15,569 nucleotides of DNA from Flavobacteriaceae bacterium (GCA_013042825.1 JABDPL010000272.1:1-15569), one strand, 5' to 3'. Shown: positions 1 through 8,495, counted from the first letter of the stretch. The notes: generated by a model from the letters alone, not told the origin. Program-made: numbers and translations.

Positions 1-2
1 AC

Positions 3-2093
3 GGAATACTGTTTATGAGAAGTAAGAGTCCGTTTGACCACACCGGAATAAGCGGATTTTACAAACAGGGGATCACCTCTCAGGAAGCCACCGGAGATAA
101 CACCTACAGGGACGCAGGAATTCGTGCGGCGCATAAGTTCAGTGATAAGTTTGCAGCTAAAATAAATTTCGGCTGGTTGAAAGGAACCGACTGGGGTGCT
201 ACCAGTGAAGTTGACAAGAATTCAAATGGAGGCACGCGGGCCACAAATATCAATTACAATGGTATAAATACATATGGTGATGATTATGGTGTTAACATTC
301 GTGCAGCTTCAGGTAATTTGGGAATTGTTCCTAACGTAGAAGTAAGCAGGACCGGATATAATGAAAGCGACTTAACGAATTTCAATGCTGAGAGCATAAA
401 GGCCGACTGGGGTTTATATTATCGTCCCTGGGGCGATGATTTCGAGATTCAATATATTGGTAAGGTCGGTACCGGTACTACTATTTACCAGGGAACCAAC
501 CGTTACAATATCAATGGCTTCACACAGCAGCAACATAAGCTGGAAGTGAGAAACGATAATTTCTTCGCCAGGGGTTATGTAGTAGCTGATAAAGCCGGAA
601 ATTCCTATGATATGGTGTTTACCGGCATCAACATCAACAGGGCTCATAAGAGTGATAACGAATGGTATGGCGATTATATAAATAATTATGTAGGCGCAGC
701 ACTTAGTGGTGCTACCGATGATCAAGCGCATGCTCTGGCAAGAATTGCTGCCGATGATGGTCGTTTTGAACCAGGTTCCCCTGAATTTCAAGAGGCTTTC
801 AATGCGAGTATAAATGATCCTGATCTTCGAACGGGATCAAAATTCCAGGACGCTTCCAAGTATTATCATTCCGATGTCAATTATAATTTCAGCCATCTTA
901 TTGATTTTGCCGACATACAGGTTGGTGCCTCGTTCAGGCAGTATGATTTGAATTCATCGGGTACGATCTACACCGATGTCGACTCAGGGATCAGGTATTC
1001 GGAATATGGTATCTATACGCAAATTCAGAAATCCTTCCTGGAAGAGGACCGTTTGAAGTTTACAGGATCCATCCGTTATGATAAGTCGGAATTGTTTGAT
1101 GGCTTCTTTTCTCCACGGATTTCCTTAGGATATACCGCTGGGGCGGAAAAAAACCATAATATCAGGGGATCCTTCCAAACCGGTTTCAGAAATCCTACCA
1201 CTCAGGATCTCTATATCGGTCTTGATGCTGGTCTTGCCATCCTGGTCGGTTCTGCACCTGATAATCCCGCCCGTTATTCCAGAATTTATGATGTTACGGC
1301 TGCTGGGCAGCAACTTGGCGTTCCTGCTACAGTTACACAAACCGGTGAGGCTGCATATAACAACTCCTACTCTGCAACTTCGGTTCTTGCCTTCGCGGCA
1401 ACAGGCGATCCGTCTGTGCTTCAGGAAGGAAACTCTGAGATCGTAAAACCCGAAAGTGTTACCTCGGCAGAAGTTGGTTACAGGGGTAAGTTCGATCGTT
1501 CGATCGTGGACTTGAGCGTCTATTATAACAGCTATAGTGATTTCCTTGCCAACGAGCAGGTGATCTCACCCCTTTATGGTACAATCGGTGATGGTTCTCT
1601 GTCGGTCGCAGCTCTTGCAAACAGGGATTATGTAACCTATCAAACCTATACCAATTCAGAAGTTGATGTTAATTCTTATGGTGGATCGATCGGGGTTTCA
1701 ACTAAAGTTTTCGGCGATTTCGACATAAGAGGAAACTATACCTATACCAAACAGGATTTTGATCAGGCCAGGTTCCCCGATTTCAGGACGAACTTCAATA
1801 CACCGGAACACCGGGTTAAGACCAGTTTTGGTAATGCTAACCTATTTGAGAACTTTGGTTTCAATGTGGCCTGGCGGTGGAGTGATACCTTTTTCTGGCA
1901 GGCTGCATTCGGGGACGGTGATGTTCCGGCATATCATACATTGGATGCCCAGATCAATTATACAGTGCCCAGTTTAAAGACCACGTTTAAAGCAGGTGGG
2001 ACCAACGTGTTGGGCGATGAATACTTTACTGCATTCGGAACCGGATTCATCGGATCGATGTATTATGTGTCCATCGTAATCAACAACTTATAA
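3..2093 (+). CDS. TonB-dependent outer-membrane receptor, C-terminal part (5' end outside window)
   Basis: The reading frame is open from the first complete codon at base 3, so the gene starts before the window; the ATG at 15 is probably internal. About 696 residues are visible. They are rich in alternating aromatic and polar residues, Asn/Asp/Gly turns and Tyr-containing strands, as in the 22-strand beta barrel of TonB-dependent receptors. Near the end, a stretch around 1920-2080 (DAQINYTVPSLKTTFKAGG followed by NVLGDEYFTAFGTG) matches the typical last strands of this family, where a TNVLGDEY-like segment precedes the closing strand. The plug domain, TonB box and any carboxypeptidase-like N-terminal domain are not in view. 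The protein would sit in the outer membrane and import a ligand using TonB energy; the substrate cannot be inferred. The next gene, a GDSL lipoprotein, begins 24 bases after the stop, so the two are probably co-transcribed. Confidence 0.9.
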   Translation, partial: GILFMRSKSPFDHTGISGFYKQGITSQEATGDNTYRDAGIRAAHKFSDKFAAKINFGWLKGTDWGATSEVDKNSNGGTRATNINYNGINTYGDDYGVNIRAASGNLGIVPNVEVSRTGYNESDLTNFNAESIKADWGLYYRPWGDDFEIQYIGKVGTGTTIYQGTNRYNINGFTQQQHKLEVRNDNFFARGYVVADKAGNSYDMVFTGININRAHKSDNEWYGDYINNYVGAALSGATDDQAHALARIAADDGRFEPGSPEFQEAFNASINDPDLRTGSKFQDASKYYHSDVNYNFSHLIDFADIQVGASFRQYDLNSSGTIYTDVDSGIRYSEYGIYTQIQKSFLEEDRLKFTGSIRYDKSELFDGFFSPRISLGYTAGAEKNHNIRGSFQTGFRNPTTQDLYIGLDAGLAILVGSAPDNPARYSRIYDVTAAGQQLGVPATVTQTGEAAYNNSYSATSVLAFAATGDPSVLQEGNSEIVKPESVTSAEVGYRGKFDRSIVDLSVYYNSYSDFLANEQVISPLYGTIGDGSLSVAALANRDYVTYQTYTNSEVDVNSYGGSIGVSTKVFGDFDIRGNYTYTKQDFDQARFPDFRTNFNTPEHRVKTSFGNANLFENFGFNVAWRWSDTFFWQAAFGDGDVPAYHTLDAQINYTVPSLKTTFKAGGTNVLGDEYFTAFGTGFIGSMYYVSIVINNL

Positions 2094-2117
2094 TTACTAA
2101 TGCTTAAAATGACTTTT

Positions 2118-3731
2118 ATGAAAACGAAATATTTATGGATATTAATGGTTCTGATAGGTCTTACAGCCTGTGAGAACGATGATGAAGGGAATGTAATCGT
2201 TCCCGAGGTTGAGCTAACTGCAGGTTCGGCTGATTTCACGAATTATGTTTCAATTGGAAATTCACTCACCGCAGGCTTTATGGATAATGCCCTTTTCCAG
2301 GCCGGTCAAACAACCTCTATCCCCAATTTATTAGCTCAGAAATTTAGTCTTGTCGGTGGGGGGGCCTTTACACAGCCTTTGATGAATGATAATGTCGGCG
2401 GCCTGTTGTTCGGAGGTGTTCCCAACCCTGCATTCGGACCAAGATTATTTATAAATCCATTAACCCTAGCCATAGGGGCGGTTGATGGGGTGCCAACGAC
2501 TGAAGTATTTGCTCCATCGGGTGGCCCATATAACAATTTGGGTGTTCCCGGAGCGAAAAGCTTCCATTTATTGTTTGACGGTTATGGAAATCCTGGAAAT
2601 TTAGCACTGGACCCGCCTGAGGCTAATCCATATTATGTGAGAATGGCTTCTGCACCAAATGCCACGATCCTAGGAGATGCACTTGCACAAGCCCCAACCT
2701 TCTTTTCGCTTTGGATAGGCAATAATGATGTGTTAGGTTACGCCACTACTGGCGGAGACGGAAGTAACGAAATTACACCTAGCGATGGCCCTCCCGGCAT
2801 TGGATTCAATGAAACCTATGCGGCCATTATCGCAACGCTCACCAGCACCGGTGCCCAGGGTGTAGTAGCCAATATTCCTGATGTAACGGCATTACCATTT
2901 TTTACTGCTGTGCCTTATGATGCGTTGGATCCTAGTAATGAAGATTTTGCAGATCAGATTCCGCTGTTGAACACCATTTACGGTGCCTTGAATGATGTTT
3001 ATGCAGTTCTGCAAGTCACAGGCAGGGATGTAAGCTTCTCAGATGATAATCCGAATCCGGTCGTGATAAAGGATGAATCTCTCCAGGACCTTTCGGCCCA
3101 GATCGCGGCTGTTTTAAACATGAGCCCGGATTTCCCGGCCTTCATCGGACAATTCGGTTTACCGCCGGCAGCAGCACCATTGGTGGCAAATCTGCTAGGC
3201 ATTACCTACGGACAGGCCAGGCAAGCCACAGAAAACGATCTGTTAGTGTTGACGAGTTCTTCAGTTATTGGAACTGTTAATTCCGAAAATGCAGCCTTTT
3301 TGCAAAGCGCGGGACTCCCAGCCGAATTGGCAGCTCAATTCTCTGCAGAGGGTGTTTCTCTTCCGCTTGGGGATAAATGGGTTTTGTTACCTTCAGAGCA
3401 ACTTGAAGTAAAAACGGCCACTGATAATTTTAATGGAGTGATCCAGTCAACCGTTCAGGCTGCCGGACTCGCCTTTGTTGATGCGAATTCATTTCTGAAT
3501 GAGTTGGCCGACTCAGGTTTATCATTCGGTGATTTCACCTTAACAGCCGATCTCGTTTTAGGAGGGGCCTTCTCTCTCGACGGGGTGCATCCAAACTCTC
3601 GTGGATATTCTGTTGGTGCAAATGCATTTATGAGAGCTATTGATGCGACCTACGGTTCAAATTTTGAAGAATCTGGTAATTTTTATGATCCGGGTGATTT
3701 TCCAACCAATTATCCAGAATCTCTGCAATAA
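2118..3731 (+). CDS. SGNH/GDSL-family hydrolase-like lipoprotein
   Basis: A 537-residue protein begins with a lipoprotein signal (MKTKYLWILMVLIGLTAC, Cys18 as lipidation site), then an acidic ENDDEGN stretch, so it is probably anchored in the outer membrane. SGNH blocks are visible: block I is IGNSLTAG with predicted nucleophile Ser49 (GNSL instead of GDSL), block II Gly at about 145 (LGVPGA), block III GNND at 201-204, and block V DGVHPNSRGY with Asp488 and His491. All catalytic positions are present, so a lipase, esterase or deacylase activity is plausible, but the substrate is unknown. The protein is much longer than simple SGNH hydrolases (about 200-250 residues), with most of the extra length between blocks III and V. 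I chose the ATG at 2118 because it gives a standard short signal peptide; in-frame ATGs at 2100 and 2109 are alternatives. Placement directly behind a TonB receptor suggests a shared uptake or processing role (inference). Confidence 0.85.
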   Translation: MKTKYLWILMVLIGLTACENDDEGNVIVPEVELTAGSADFTNYVSIGNSLTAGFMDNALFQAGQTTSIPNLLAQKFSLVGGGAFTQPLMNDNVGGLLFGGVPNPAFGPRLFINPLTLAIGAVDGVPTTEVFAPSGGPYNNLGVPGAKSFHLLFDGYGNPGNLALDPPEANPYYVRMASAPNATILGDALAQAPTFFSLWIGNNDVLGYATTGGDGSNEITPSDGPPGIGFNETYAAIIATLTSTGAQGVVANIPDVTALPFFTAVPYDALDPSNEDFADQIPLLNTIYGALNDVYAVLQVTGRDVSFSDDNPNPVVIKDESLQDLSAQIAAVLNMSPDFPAFIGQFGLPPAAAPLVANLLGITYGQARQATENDLLVLTSSSVIGTVNSENAAFLQSAGLPAELAAQFSAEGVSLPLGDKWVLLPSEQLEVKTATDNFNGVIQSTVQAAGLAFVDANSFLNELADSGLSFGDFTLTADLVLGGAFSLDGVHPNSRGYSVGANAFMRAIDATYGSNFEESGNFYDPGDFPTNYPESLQ

Positions 3732-3750
3732 ACAGAATATCATATACAAT

Positions 3751-3780
3751 AAAACCCAGAATTTGATTCTGGGTTTTTTT
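3751..3780 (+). terminator. Rho-independent terminator after the GDSL lipoprotein gene
   Basis: A perfect 12-bp inverted repeat, AAAACCCAGAAT (3751-3762) and ATTCTGGGTTTT (3766-3777), with a TTG loop and a run of seven T (3774-3780). It lies 20 bases past the stop codon at 3731 and separates the receptor/lipoprotein unit from atpD. Confidence 0.9.
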
Positions 3781-3840
3781 ATTTCAGATTATTCATATTT
3801 CAAGGTTTATTGTTCCCATTATTTAGATGGAAATAATCTT

Positions 3841-3869
3841 TTTGTTTGAAGTAAAAAAATATATCTTTG
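3841..3869 (+). promoter_or_regulatory. Bacteroidota-type promoter for atpDC
   Basis: TATCTTTG at 3862-3869 matches the Bacteroidota -7 consensus TAnnTTTG exactly. A TTTG at 3841-3844 could be the -33 element with 17-bp spacing, slightly shorter than the usual 19-21; a second TTTG at 3845-3848 is too close. The predicted start near 3873-3876 would give a leader of roughly 50 bases, A-rich just before the atpD ATG. Confidence 0.65.
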
Positions 3870-3927
3870 CAGCGCGAAAAACAACGGATTTTTCAGCAGA
3901 ATATTCTAAACAAAAAAAAGAGCAAGA

Positions 3928-5436
3928 ATGTCACAAGTTACTGGAAAAGTTGCACAAATTATCGGGGCGGTTATCGATGTTGAATTTGAAGCCGGAACCG
4001 ACCTTCCGAAGATATACGATTCCCTCGAAATAAATCGTACCGATGGTTCAATTTTGGTGCTTGAAGTACAATCCCATATCGGTGAGGATACCGTTCGTAC
4101 GATTGCGATGGACTCAACCGACGGATTAAGCCGGGGGGTTGAAGTGAAGGCAACCGGTGCACCTATTCAAATGCCAATCGGTGAAGAGGTATTTGGCAGA
4201 CTTTTCAATGTAATCGGTGATTCAATAGATGGTCTTGGAGACCTTCCCAAAGCCGGAGAAAATGGATTGCCCATTCACAGGCAAGCTCCTCTTTTTGAAG
4301 ACCTCTCTACTTCAACAGAAGTTCTTTTTACAGGGATCAAGGTTATCGATCTTATTGAACCTTATGCCAAAGGAGGTAAGATCGGGCTGTTTGGAGGTGC
4401 AGGTGTAGGAAAGACTGTTCTTTTGATGGAGCTCATTAACAATATAGCTAAAGCCCATGGTGGTCTCTCGGTATTTGCTGGTGTAGGTGAACGTACACGT
4501 GAGGGCAATGACCTTCTTAGAGAAATGCTTGAATCCGGAATTATAAAATATGGCGATGATTTCATGCACTCGATGGAAGAAGGTGGCTGGGATCTTGAAA
4601 AAGTCGACAAAAAAGCACTTAGAGAATCGAAAGCCGCTTTCGTCTTTGGTCAGATGAATGAGCCTCCCGGAGCACGTGCCCGTGTTGCGCTTTCAGGATT
4701 GACCATTGCCGAATACTTCCGTGATGGTGCCGGCGACGGACAAGGAAAAGACGTATTATTCTTTATCGACAATATCTTCCGATTTACTCAGGCCGGTTCA
4801 GAAGTATCGGCACTTTTAGGTCGAATGCCGTCTGCAGTAGGATACCAACCGACACTTGCCACAGAGATGGGAGCCATGCAGGAACGTATCACGTCTACAA
4901 AGAAAGGATCGATCACTTCGGTTCAGGCAGTTTATGTACCCGCGGATGACTTGACAGATCCGGCTCCTGCAACTACTTTCGCCCACCTTGATGCTACAAC
5001 GGTATTGTCGAGAAAGATCGCAGAGCTGGGTATTTATCCGGCTGTTGATCCGCTTGATTCAACTTCAAGGATTCTAACAGCAGAGGTCCTTGGTGATGAA
5101 CACTACGACTGTGCCCAGCGGGTAAAGGAGCTGTTACAACGCTACAAAGAATTACAAGACATTATTGCCATTCTGGGAATGGAAGAACTTTCTGAAGAAG
5201 ATAAACTTGCTGTTGGAAGGGCACGACGTGTTCAGCGTTTCCTGTCTCAACCCTTCCATGTTGCAGAACAATTTACTGGAATGGCCGGTGTACTCGTTGA
5301 TATAAAAGACACAATCAAAGGTTTCAATATGATCATGGATGGTGAGTTGGATCATTTACCGGAATCAGCGTTCAACCTGAAAGGGACCATTGAAGAAGCT
5401 ATCGAGGCCGGAGAAAAAATGCTTGCTGAAGCTTAA
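3928..5436 (+). CDS. atpD: F1 ATP synthase catalytic subunit beta
   Basis: A full-length 502-residue beta subunit, the catalytic subunit of the cytoplasmic F1 head that makes ATP from ADP and phosphate using the ion gradient. Visible are the N-terminal beta-barrel (MSQVTGKVAQIIGAVIDVEF), the Walker A loop GGAGVGKT at 156-163, the catalytic Glu188 in GERTREG, Walker B VLFFID at 276-281, the SALLGRMPSAVGYQPTLATE segment, and EELSEED at 419-425, equivalent to the DELSEED lever that contacts gamma. The start at 3928 gives the canonical N-terminus; there is no strong Shine-Dalgarno, only an A-rich leader. atpC follows 11 bases after the stop. The other F1Fo genes are not adjacent: the upstream gene is a terminated, unrelated lipoprotein, and the downstream gene is a convergent transporter. 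Confidence 0.98.
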   Translation: MSQVTGKVAQIIGAVIDVEFEAGTDLPKIYDSLEINRTDGSILVLEVQSHIGEDTVRTIAMDSTDGLSRGVEVKATGAPIQMPIGEEVFGRLFNVIGDSIDGLGDLPKAGENGLPIHRQAPLFEDLSTSTEVLFTGIKVIDLIEPYAKGGKIGLFGGAGVGKTVLLMELINNIAKAHGGLSVFAGVGERTREGNDLLREMLESGIIKYGDDFMHSMEEGGWDLEKVDKKALRESKAAFVFGQMNEPPGARARVALSGLTIAEYFRDGAGDGQGKDVLFFIDNIFRFTQAGSEVSALLGRMPSAVGYQPTLATEMGAMQERITSTKKGSITSVQAVYVPADDLTDPAPATTFAHLDATTVLSRKIAELGIYPAVDPLDSTSRILTAEVLGDEHYDCAQRVKELLQRYKELQDIIAILGMEELSEEDKLAVGRARRVQRFLSQPFHVAEQFTGMAGVLVDIKDTIKGFNMIMDGELDHLPESAFNLKGTIEEAIEAGEKMLAEA

Positions 5437-5447
5437 ACCCGAAGTTT

Positions 5448-5723
5448 ATGTATCTAGAAATCGTTACTCCCGAAGCTACTCTCTTTAAAGGTGAGGTAAC
5501 CAGTGTTGCCGTACCTGGAGTGCTTGGAGAGTTCGAAATGCTGAATAATCACGCTCCCATTGTCTCCCTTTTATCGAAAGGCCATGTTAAGATCTATGGC
5601 GATATTAAATTAGAAGAAGAGGTGAAAGACATGTTTACCAAGGCAGAACGGGGTACCTGGCTGCCTATAAATTCCGGAACTATTGAACTTAAGGACAATA
5701 AGATCATCGTTCTTGCCGATTAA
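5448..5723 (+). CDS. atpC: F1 ATP synthase subunit epsilon, short form
   Basis: A 91-residue epsilon subunit of the F1 central stalk. The N-terminal beta-sandwich signature is clear: MYLEIVTPEATLFKGEV, then VPGVLGEFEMLNNHAPIVSLL. The protein stops at about the point where the beta-sandwich ends (IELKDNKIIVLAD), so the C-terminal two-helix domain found in the roughly 135-residue enterobacterial protein is absent. In well-studied bacteria that domain can extend and inhibit ATP hydrolysis, so inhibition by this mechanism should be missing here (inference). Short epsilon subunits are, as I recall, usual in Bacteroidota rather than a local truncation. The gene is 11 bases behind atpD and is followed by a terminator, so atpDC forms a two-gene unit. 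Confidence 0.95.
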   Translation: MYLEIVTPEATLFKGEVTSVAVPGVLGEFEMLNNHAPIVSLLSKGHVKIYGDIKLEEEVKDMFTKAERGTWLPINSGTIELKDNKIIVLAD

Positions 5724-5747
5724 TCTTGAATGAATCAATAAAATTTA

Positions 5748-5773
5748 AAAACGGGGCGATAGCCTCGTTTTTT
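5748..5773. terminator. Terminator between convergent atpC and symporter genes, probably bidirectional
   Basis: The arms are AAAACGGGGC (5748-5757) and GCCTCGTTTT (5762-5771) around a GATA loop, with one G-U pair on the plus-strand transcript. On the plus strand it is followed by T residues to 5773. Read on the minus strand, the arm likewise ends in a T-rich tract. It starts 24 bases after the atpC stop and touches the symporter stop, so it can serve both genes. Confidence 0.8.
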
Positions 5774-5774
5774 A

Positions 5775-7586
5775 TTAAAGGATATTTGATTTAATCCGCT
5801 TCCATAAGGTGCTGAGTACGATTGCAGAGACTATGGCTATTCCCGAAAGTATCGTAGCAGTGGTATGTTCTCCATATATCCAATGTCCGGTCGCAAACAT
5901 TATCGAATAAATCAAAATACAGCCAATGATCATAGCCATAATCCCGGAAGGTACGCTCCAGGGTTCATCTCCGGTCTTGACATCGATTTGATCTGCCTGG
6001 GCTCGCCTCAGAACCCTCGCCCAACCCGGACCACCGGGCTGTGTGCGTTTATAGAATCGGTTCAATACCTCATCTTTTTCCGGCCTGGTAAGAAAGGTAA
6101 CGAGAAGCCAAATAACAGTGGTGATAAATACGATCACGGGAAATCGCACCCATACCGGCATTAATCCTTCATCACCGAATAAATACGGACCGAGATCGGT
6201 AAAATGGATAAGTATCGAGATCAAACCGGATACAAACATGGCCGTTATCTCACTCCATGCATTGATTCGCCACCAGAACCATCTTAAGATGAAGATAAGT
6301 CCGGTACCCGCACCAAACATTAAAATTATATCAAAGAGCTGTAATGCATTGGTCAACACCAGCGCCAGCATTGCGCTTAACACCATGAGGACAACTGTAG
6401 ACAATCGACCGACCGTTACCAGTTCTCTTTCGGAGGCCTTGGGGTTGACCTGCTGTTTATAAAAATCGTTCACGACATAGGAAGATCCCCAATTCAGATG
6501 GGTTGATATGGTCGACATATAAGCCGCTACCAGTGAAGCCAGAACAAGCCCCAATAACCCCTGAGGTAATTTGGTAAGCATGGCAGGATAGGCCAGGTCA
6601 TGTCCTAATTTGTCATCGGTCACCTCCGGAAAAGTTTCCTGTATACTGGCCAGGTCAGGAAAAATCACCAGGGATGCCAGGGCCACAATGATCCATGGCC
6701 AGGGTCTTAGTGCATAATGCATGATATTAAAGAAAAAGGTGGCGCCAATGGCATGATTCTCATTCTTTGCAGCCAGCATGCGTTGGGCGATATAACCTCC
6801 TCCTCCGGGTTCTGCCCCGGGATACCAGGAGCTCCACCATTGAACAGCCAGTGGGATGATAAGCAAGGTTACGAGGGTTTGCTTATCGTTAAAATCCGGA
6901 AGTATTGACAGTTTGGTCGAAACAGCTTCATTCTGCAATAAAGCTCCAAGTCCGCCGATCTCAGGCAGGCCTACCAGATAATATGCCGCACCTATGGCAC
7001 CGGCCATGGCAGTAAAGAACAAGATGAAATCGGTATAAACCACACCCTTAAAACCCCCGAGTGCGCTGAAGACCACGGTAATAACTCCTGCATATATTAC
7101 CGTTTCCCAGGGTTCCAGTCCGAGCATTATACTACCAATCTTTATAGCCGCCAGGGTTACGGCCGACATGGCCAGAATATTAAATATAATACCCAGGTAT
7201 ACCGCGCGAAAACCTCTAAGGAAGCGCGCCGGAGCGCCTCCATAACGCAATTCATAGAACTCGATATCGGTATTGACTTTTGATTTTCGCCAGAGTTTGG
7301 CGTAGACAAAAACGGTGAGCAGACCGGTAAGCAAAAAGGCCCACCACACCCAGTTGCCTGAAACACCGTTGGTCCTGACAATATCGGTAACCAGGTTTGG
7401 CGTATCTGTGGAAAATGTCGTTGCCACCATCGAAACCCCCAGAAGCCACCAGGGCATGTTTCGGCCGGATAAGAAATATTCGGAAGCATTTTTACCGGAT
7501 TGCTTGGATACATAAAAGCCGATGAAAAGGGTGAGAGCGAAAAAAAAGAATATTATACCTAGATCAAATGTGGAGAGGTCTATCAT
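5775..7586 (-). CDS. Sodium:solute symporter family (SSS) transporter
   Basis: A 603-residue, strongly hydrophobic protein of the SSS (PutP/SGLT-like, LeuT-fold) family in the inner membrane, using the sodium gradient to import a small solute. The sequence shows a first helix at about 9-27, the loop SEYFLSGRNMPWWLLGVSM (35-53) typical of the family, a GGFKGVVYTDF segment, the signature region around GGGGYIAQRML, and AAYMSTISTHLNWGSSY at about 354-370, the region of the sodium-binding helix 8 in related transporters. Thirteen or more helices are expected. The substrate cannot be called: related proteins carry sugars, amino acids, sialic acid or other carboxylates, and no catabolic gene is adjacent. 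The gene is 90 bases downstream of the XRE-S24 repressor gene on the same strand, and I found no TAnnTTTG promoter in that gap, so read-through from the repressor is possible. It converges on atpC. Confidence 0.92.
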   Translation of the reverse strand: MIDLSTFDLGIIFFFFALTLFIGFYVSKQSGKNASEYFLSGRNMPWWLLGVSMVATTFSTDTPNLVTDIVRTNGVSGNWVWWAFLLTGLLTVFVYAKLWRKSKVNTDIEFYELRYGGAPARFLRGFRAVYLGIIFNILAMSAVTLAAIKIGSIMLGLEPWETVIYAGVITVVFSALGGFKGVVYTDFILFFTAMAGAIGAAYYLVGLPEIGGLGALLQNEAVSTKLSILPDFNDKQTLVTLLIIPLAVQWWSSWYPGAEPGGGGYIAQRMLAAKNENHAIGATFFFNIMHYALRPWPWIIVALASLVIFPDLASIQETFPEVTDDKLGHDLAYPAMLTKLPQGLLGLVLASLVAAYMSTISTHLNWGSSYVVNDFYKQQVNPKASERELVTVGRLSTVVLMVLSAMLALVLTNALQLFDIILMFGAGTGLIFILRWFWWRINAWSEITAMFVSGLISILIHFTDLGPYLFGDEGLMPVWVRFPVIVFITTVIWLLVTFLTRPEKDEVLNRFYKRTQPGGPGWARVLRRAQADQIDVKTGDEPWSVPSGIMAMIIGCILIYSIMFATGHWIYGEHTTATILSGIAIVSAIVLSTLWKRIKSNIL

Positions 7587-7676
7587 ATGATATGGTTAAT
7601 TCAGGGGCCAGATCATGATTTCCCACTGGCGTCCCTCAGAGGGGTATGAAGATAATATATTAAATCGATATTACTC

Positions 7677-8456
7677 TCAGATCTTACCTTCAAGAGCATT
7701 GATCGAGCGAAGTTCAACCTTGAGGTCCCGGAACATATTGACTATACTGCTCAATTTCAGTTCGTCTTCTTCATACTCCTGGGTATTGATGCAACAGGTA
7801 AATTCCCAGAGTTCCAGGACATCCTTTAATGCCACCCGATAAGGCTCATATACCTTATTATCGGAATGCAGGATCAGACTGCCGTTTTCATCGACCCGGT
7901 TATACACCCGCTTGTAGACCAGGCCGTCTTCACGGGTCAGCACAATATATGTCCGCCCGTCTTTTACATCACGAACATCATCTAGATATTTGGCCACCAC
8001 AAAAGAACCATCCTTCACCGGCAGCATGGAATCACCCTTGATAGGAAATGCCCTGTGTGTTCCCGTAGGCAGGAACGGGAGTTTTATCTTCTGAAGCTGT
8101 TCGATATATTCCGGGTCGTCATATCCCTGAAGATAACCGGCCGACGCCTTGGCCGGAATGATCTCGATCAGGTCCTCATTGCGTTCATTTACCGTAATAG
8201 GAAATAGCACCCGCCTGTTACCGATCTCGATAAAGGAAGTGTCCTTGGCCAGCCTCAGGTCATTCCTTACCAGTATATCTATAGGTATACTGAAATAATT
8301 CGACAGATCGACAAGCCGGTCTATGGAAGGCTCTGAACGGCCTTCTTCATACGAACCCACCACAGAACGCGTCCAGCCCAGTTCTTCAGCAAACTGTTCC
8401 TGGGAAAATCCTTTCAGTGACCTCAAATGCCTGATATTTGCCTGTATTTTTCGCAT
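7677..8456 (-). CDS. XRE-S24 (LexA/CI-like) self-cleaving transcriptional repressor
   Basis: A 259-residue two-domain repressor. Residues 1-62 form a XRE/Cro-type helix-turn-helix (IRHLRSLKGFSQEQFAEELG, then SVVGSYEEGRSEPS). Residues about 98-225 form an S24 peptidase domain with a candidate Ala106-Gly107 autocleavage site (KASAGYLQ), nucleophile Ser143 in FPIKGDSMLP, and general base Lys182 in GLVYKRVY. The spacings (site to Ser 36, Ser to Lys 39) are close to those of E. coli LexA (34 and 37). It is not orthodox LexA, whose DNA-binding domain is a winged helix; the domain plan is that of phage CI repressors. The gene is divergent from the dnaE-dinB pair across about 60 bases holding a palindrome, so it most likely represses the polymerases and itself until RecA-filament-stimulated cleavage (inference). 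The start at 8456 fits the conserved HTH N-terminus and lies only a few bases past its own -7 element. Confidence 0.9.
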   Translation of the reverse strand: MRKIQANIRHLRSLKGFSQEQFAEELGWTRSVVGSYEEGRSEPSIDRLVDLSNYFSIPIDILVRNDLRLAKDTSFIEIGNRRVLFPITVNERNEDLIEIIPAKASAGYLQGYDDPEYIEQLQKIKLPFLPTGTHRAFPIKGDSMLPVKDGSFVVAKYLDDVRDVKDGRTYIVLTREDGLVYKRVYNRVDENGSLILHSDNKVYEPYRVALKDVLELWEFTCCINTQEYEEDELKLSSIVNMFRDLKVELRSINALEGKI

Positions 8457-8462
8457 TTGCTA

Positions 8463-8470
8463 CAAATATA
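8463..8470 (-). promoter_or_regulatory. -7 promoter element for the XRE-S24 repressor gene
   Basis: Read on the minus strand this is TATATTTG, an exact TAnnTTTG match. Transcription would start around 8457-8460, only a few bases before the ATG at 8456, implying a leaderless or nearly leaderless mRNA. No TTG is seen at the -33 position; the 8481-8495 palindrome covers most of the spacer and reaches that region. Confidence 0.55.
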
Positions 8471-8480
8471 AGCAACATAT

Positions 8481-8495
8481 ACTACATATTGTAGT
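8481..8495. promoter_or_regulatory. Palindromic operator between repressor and dnaE genes
   Basis: ACTACA-TAT-TGTAGT, a perfect inverted repeat with 6-bp arms and a 3-bp spacer. It lies between the two divergent -7 elements, directly against the dnaE one, where a bound dimer would block both promoters. Related half-sites occur nearby: CTACA at 8460-8464 and TTGTA at 8501-8505. Assignment to the adjacent XRE-S24 protein rests on position and symmetry only. Confidence 0.65.

Noticed and set aside
414..791. Antisense open frame of 125 codons within the TonB receptor gene
   Set aside because: No domain, lies wholly opposite conserved barrel sequence, and has no promoter-like element; treated as a shadow frame.
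3827..4033. Small open frame spanning the atpD promoter and start
   Set aside because: It overlaps the promoter and the atpD N-terminus in another frame and lacks any recognisable protein features.
7622..7660. CCCTC/GAGGG-type hairpin after the repressor gene as terminator
   Set aside because: The stem leaves an impossibly small loop when fully paired and there is no following T tract on the minus strand.
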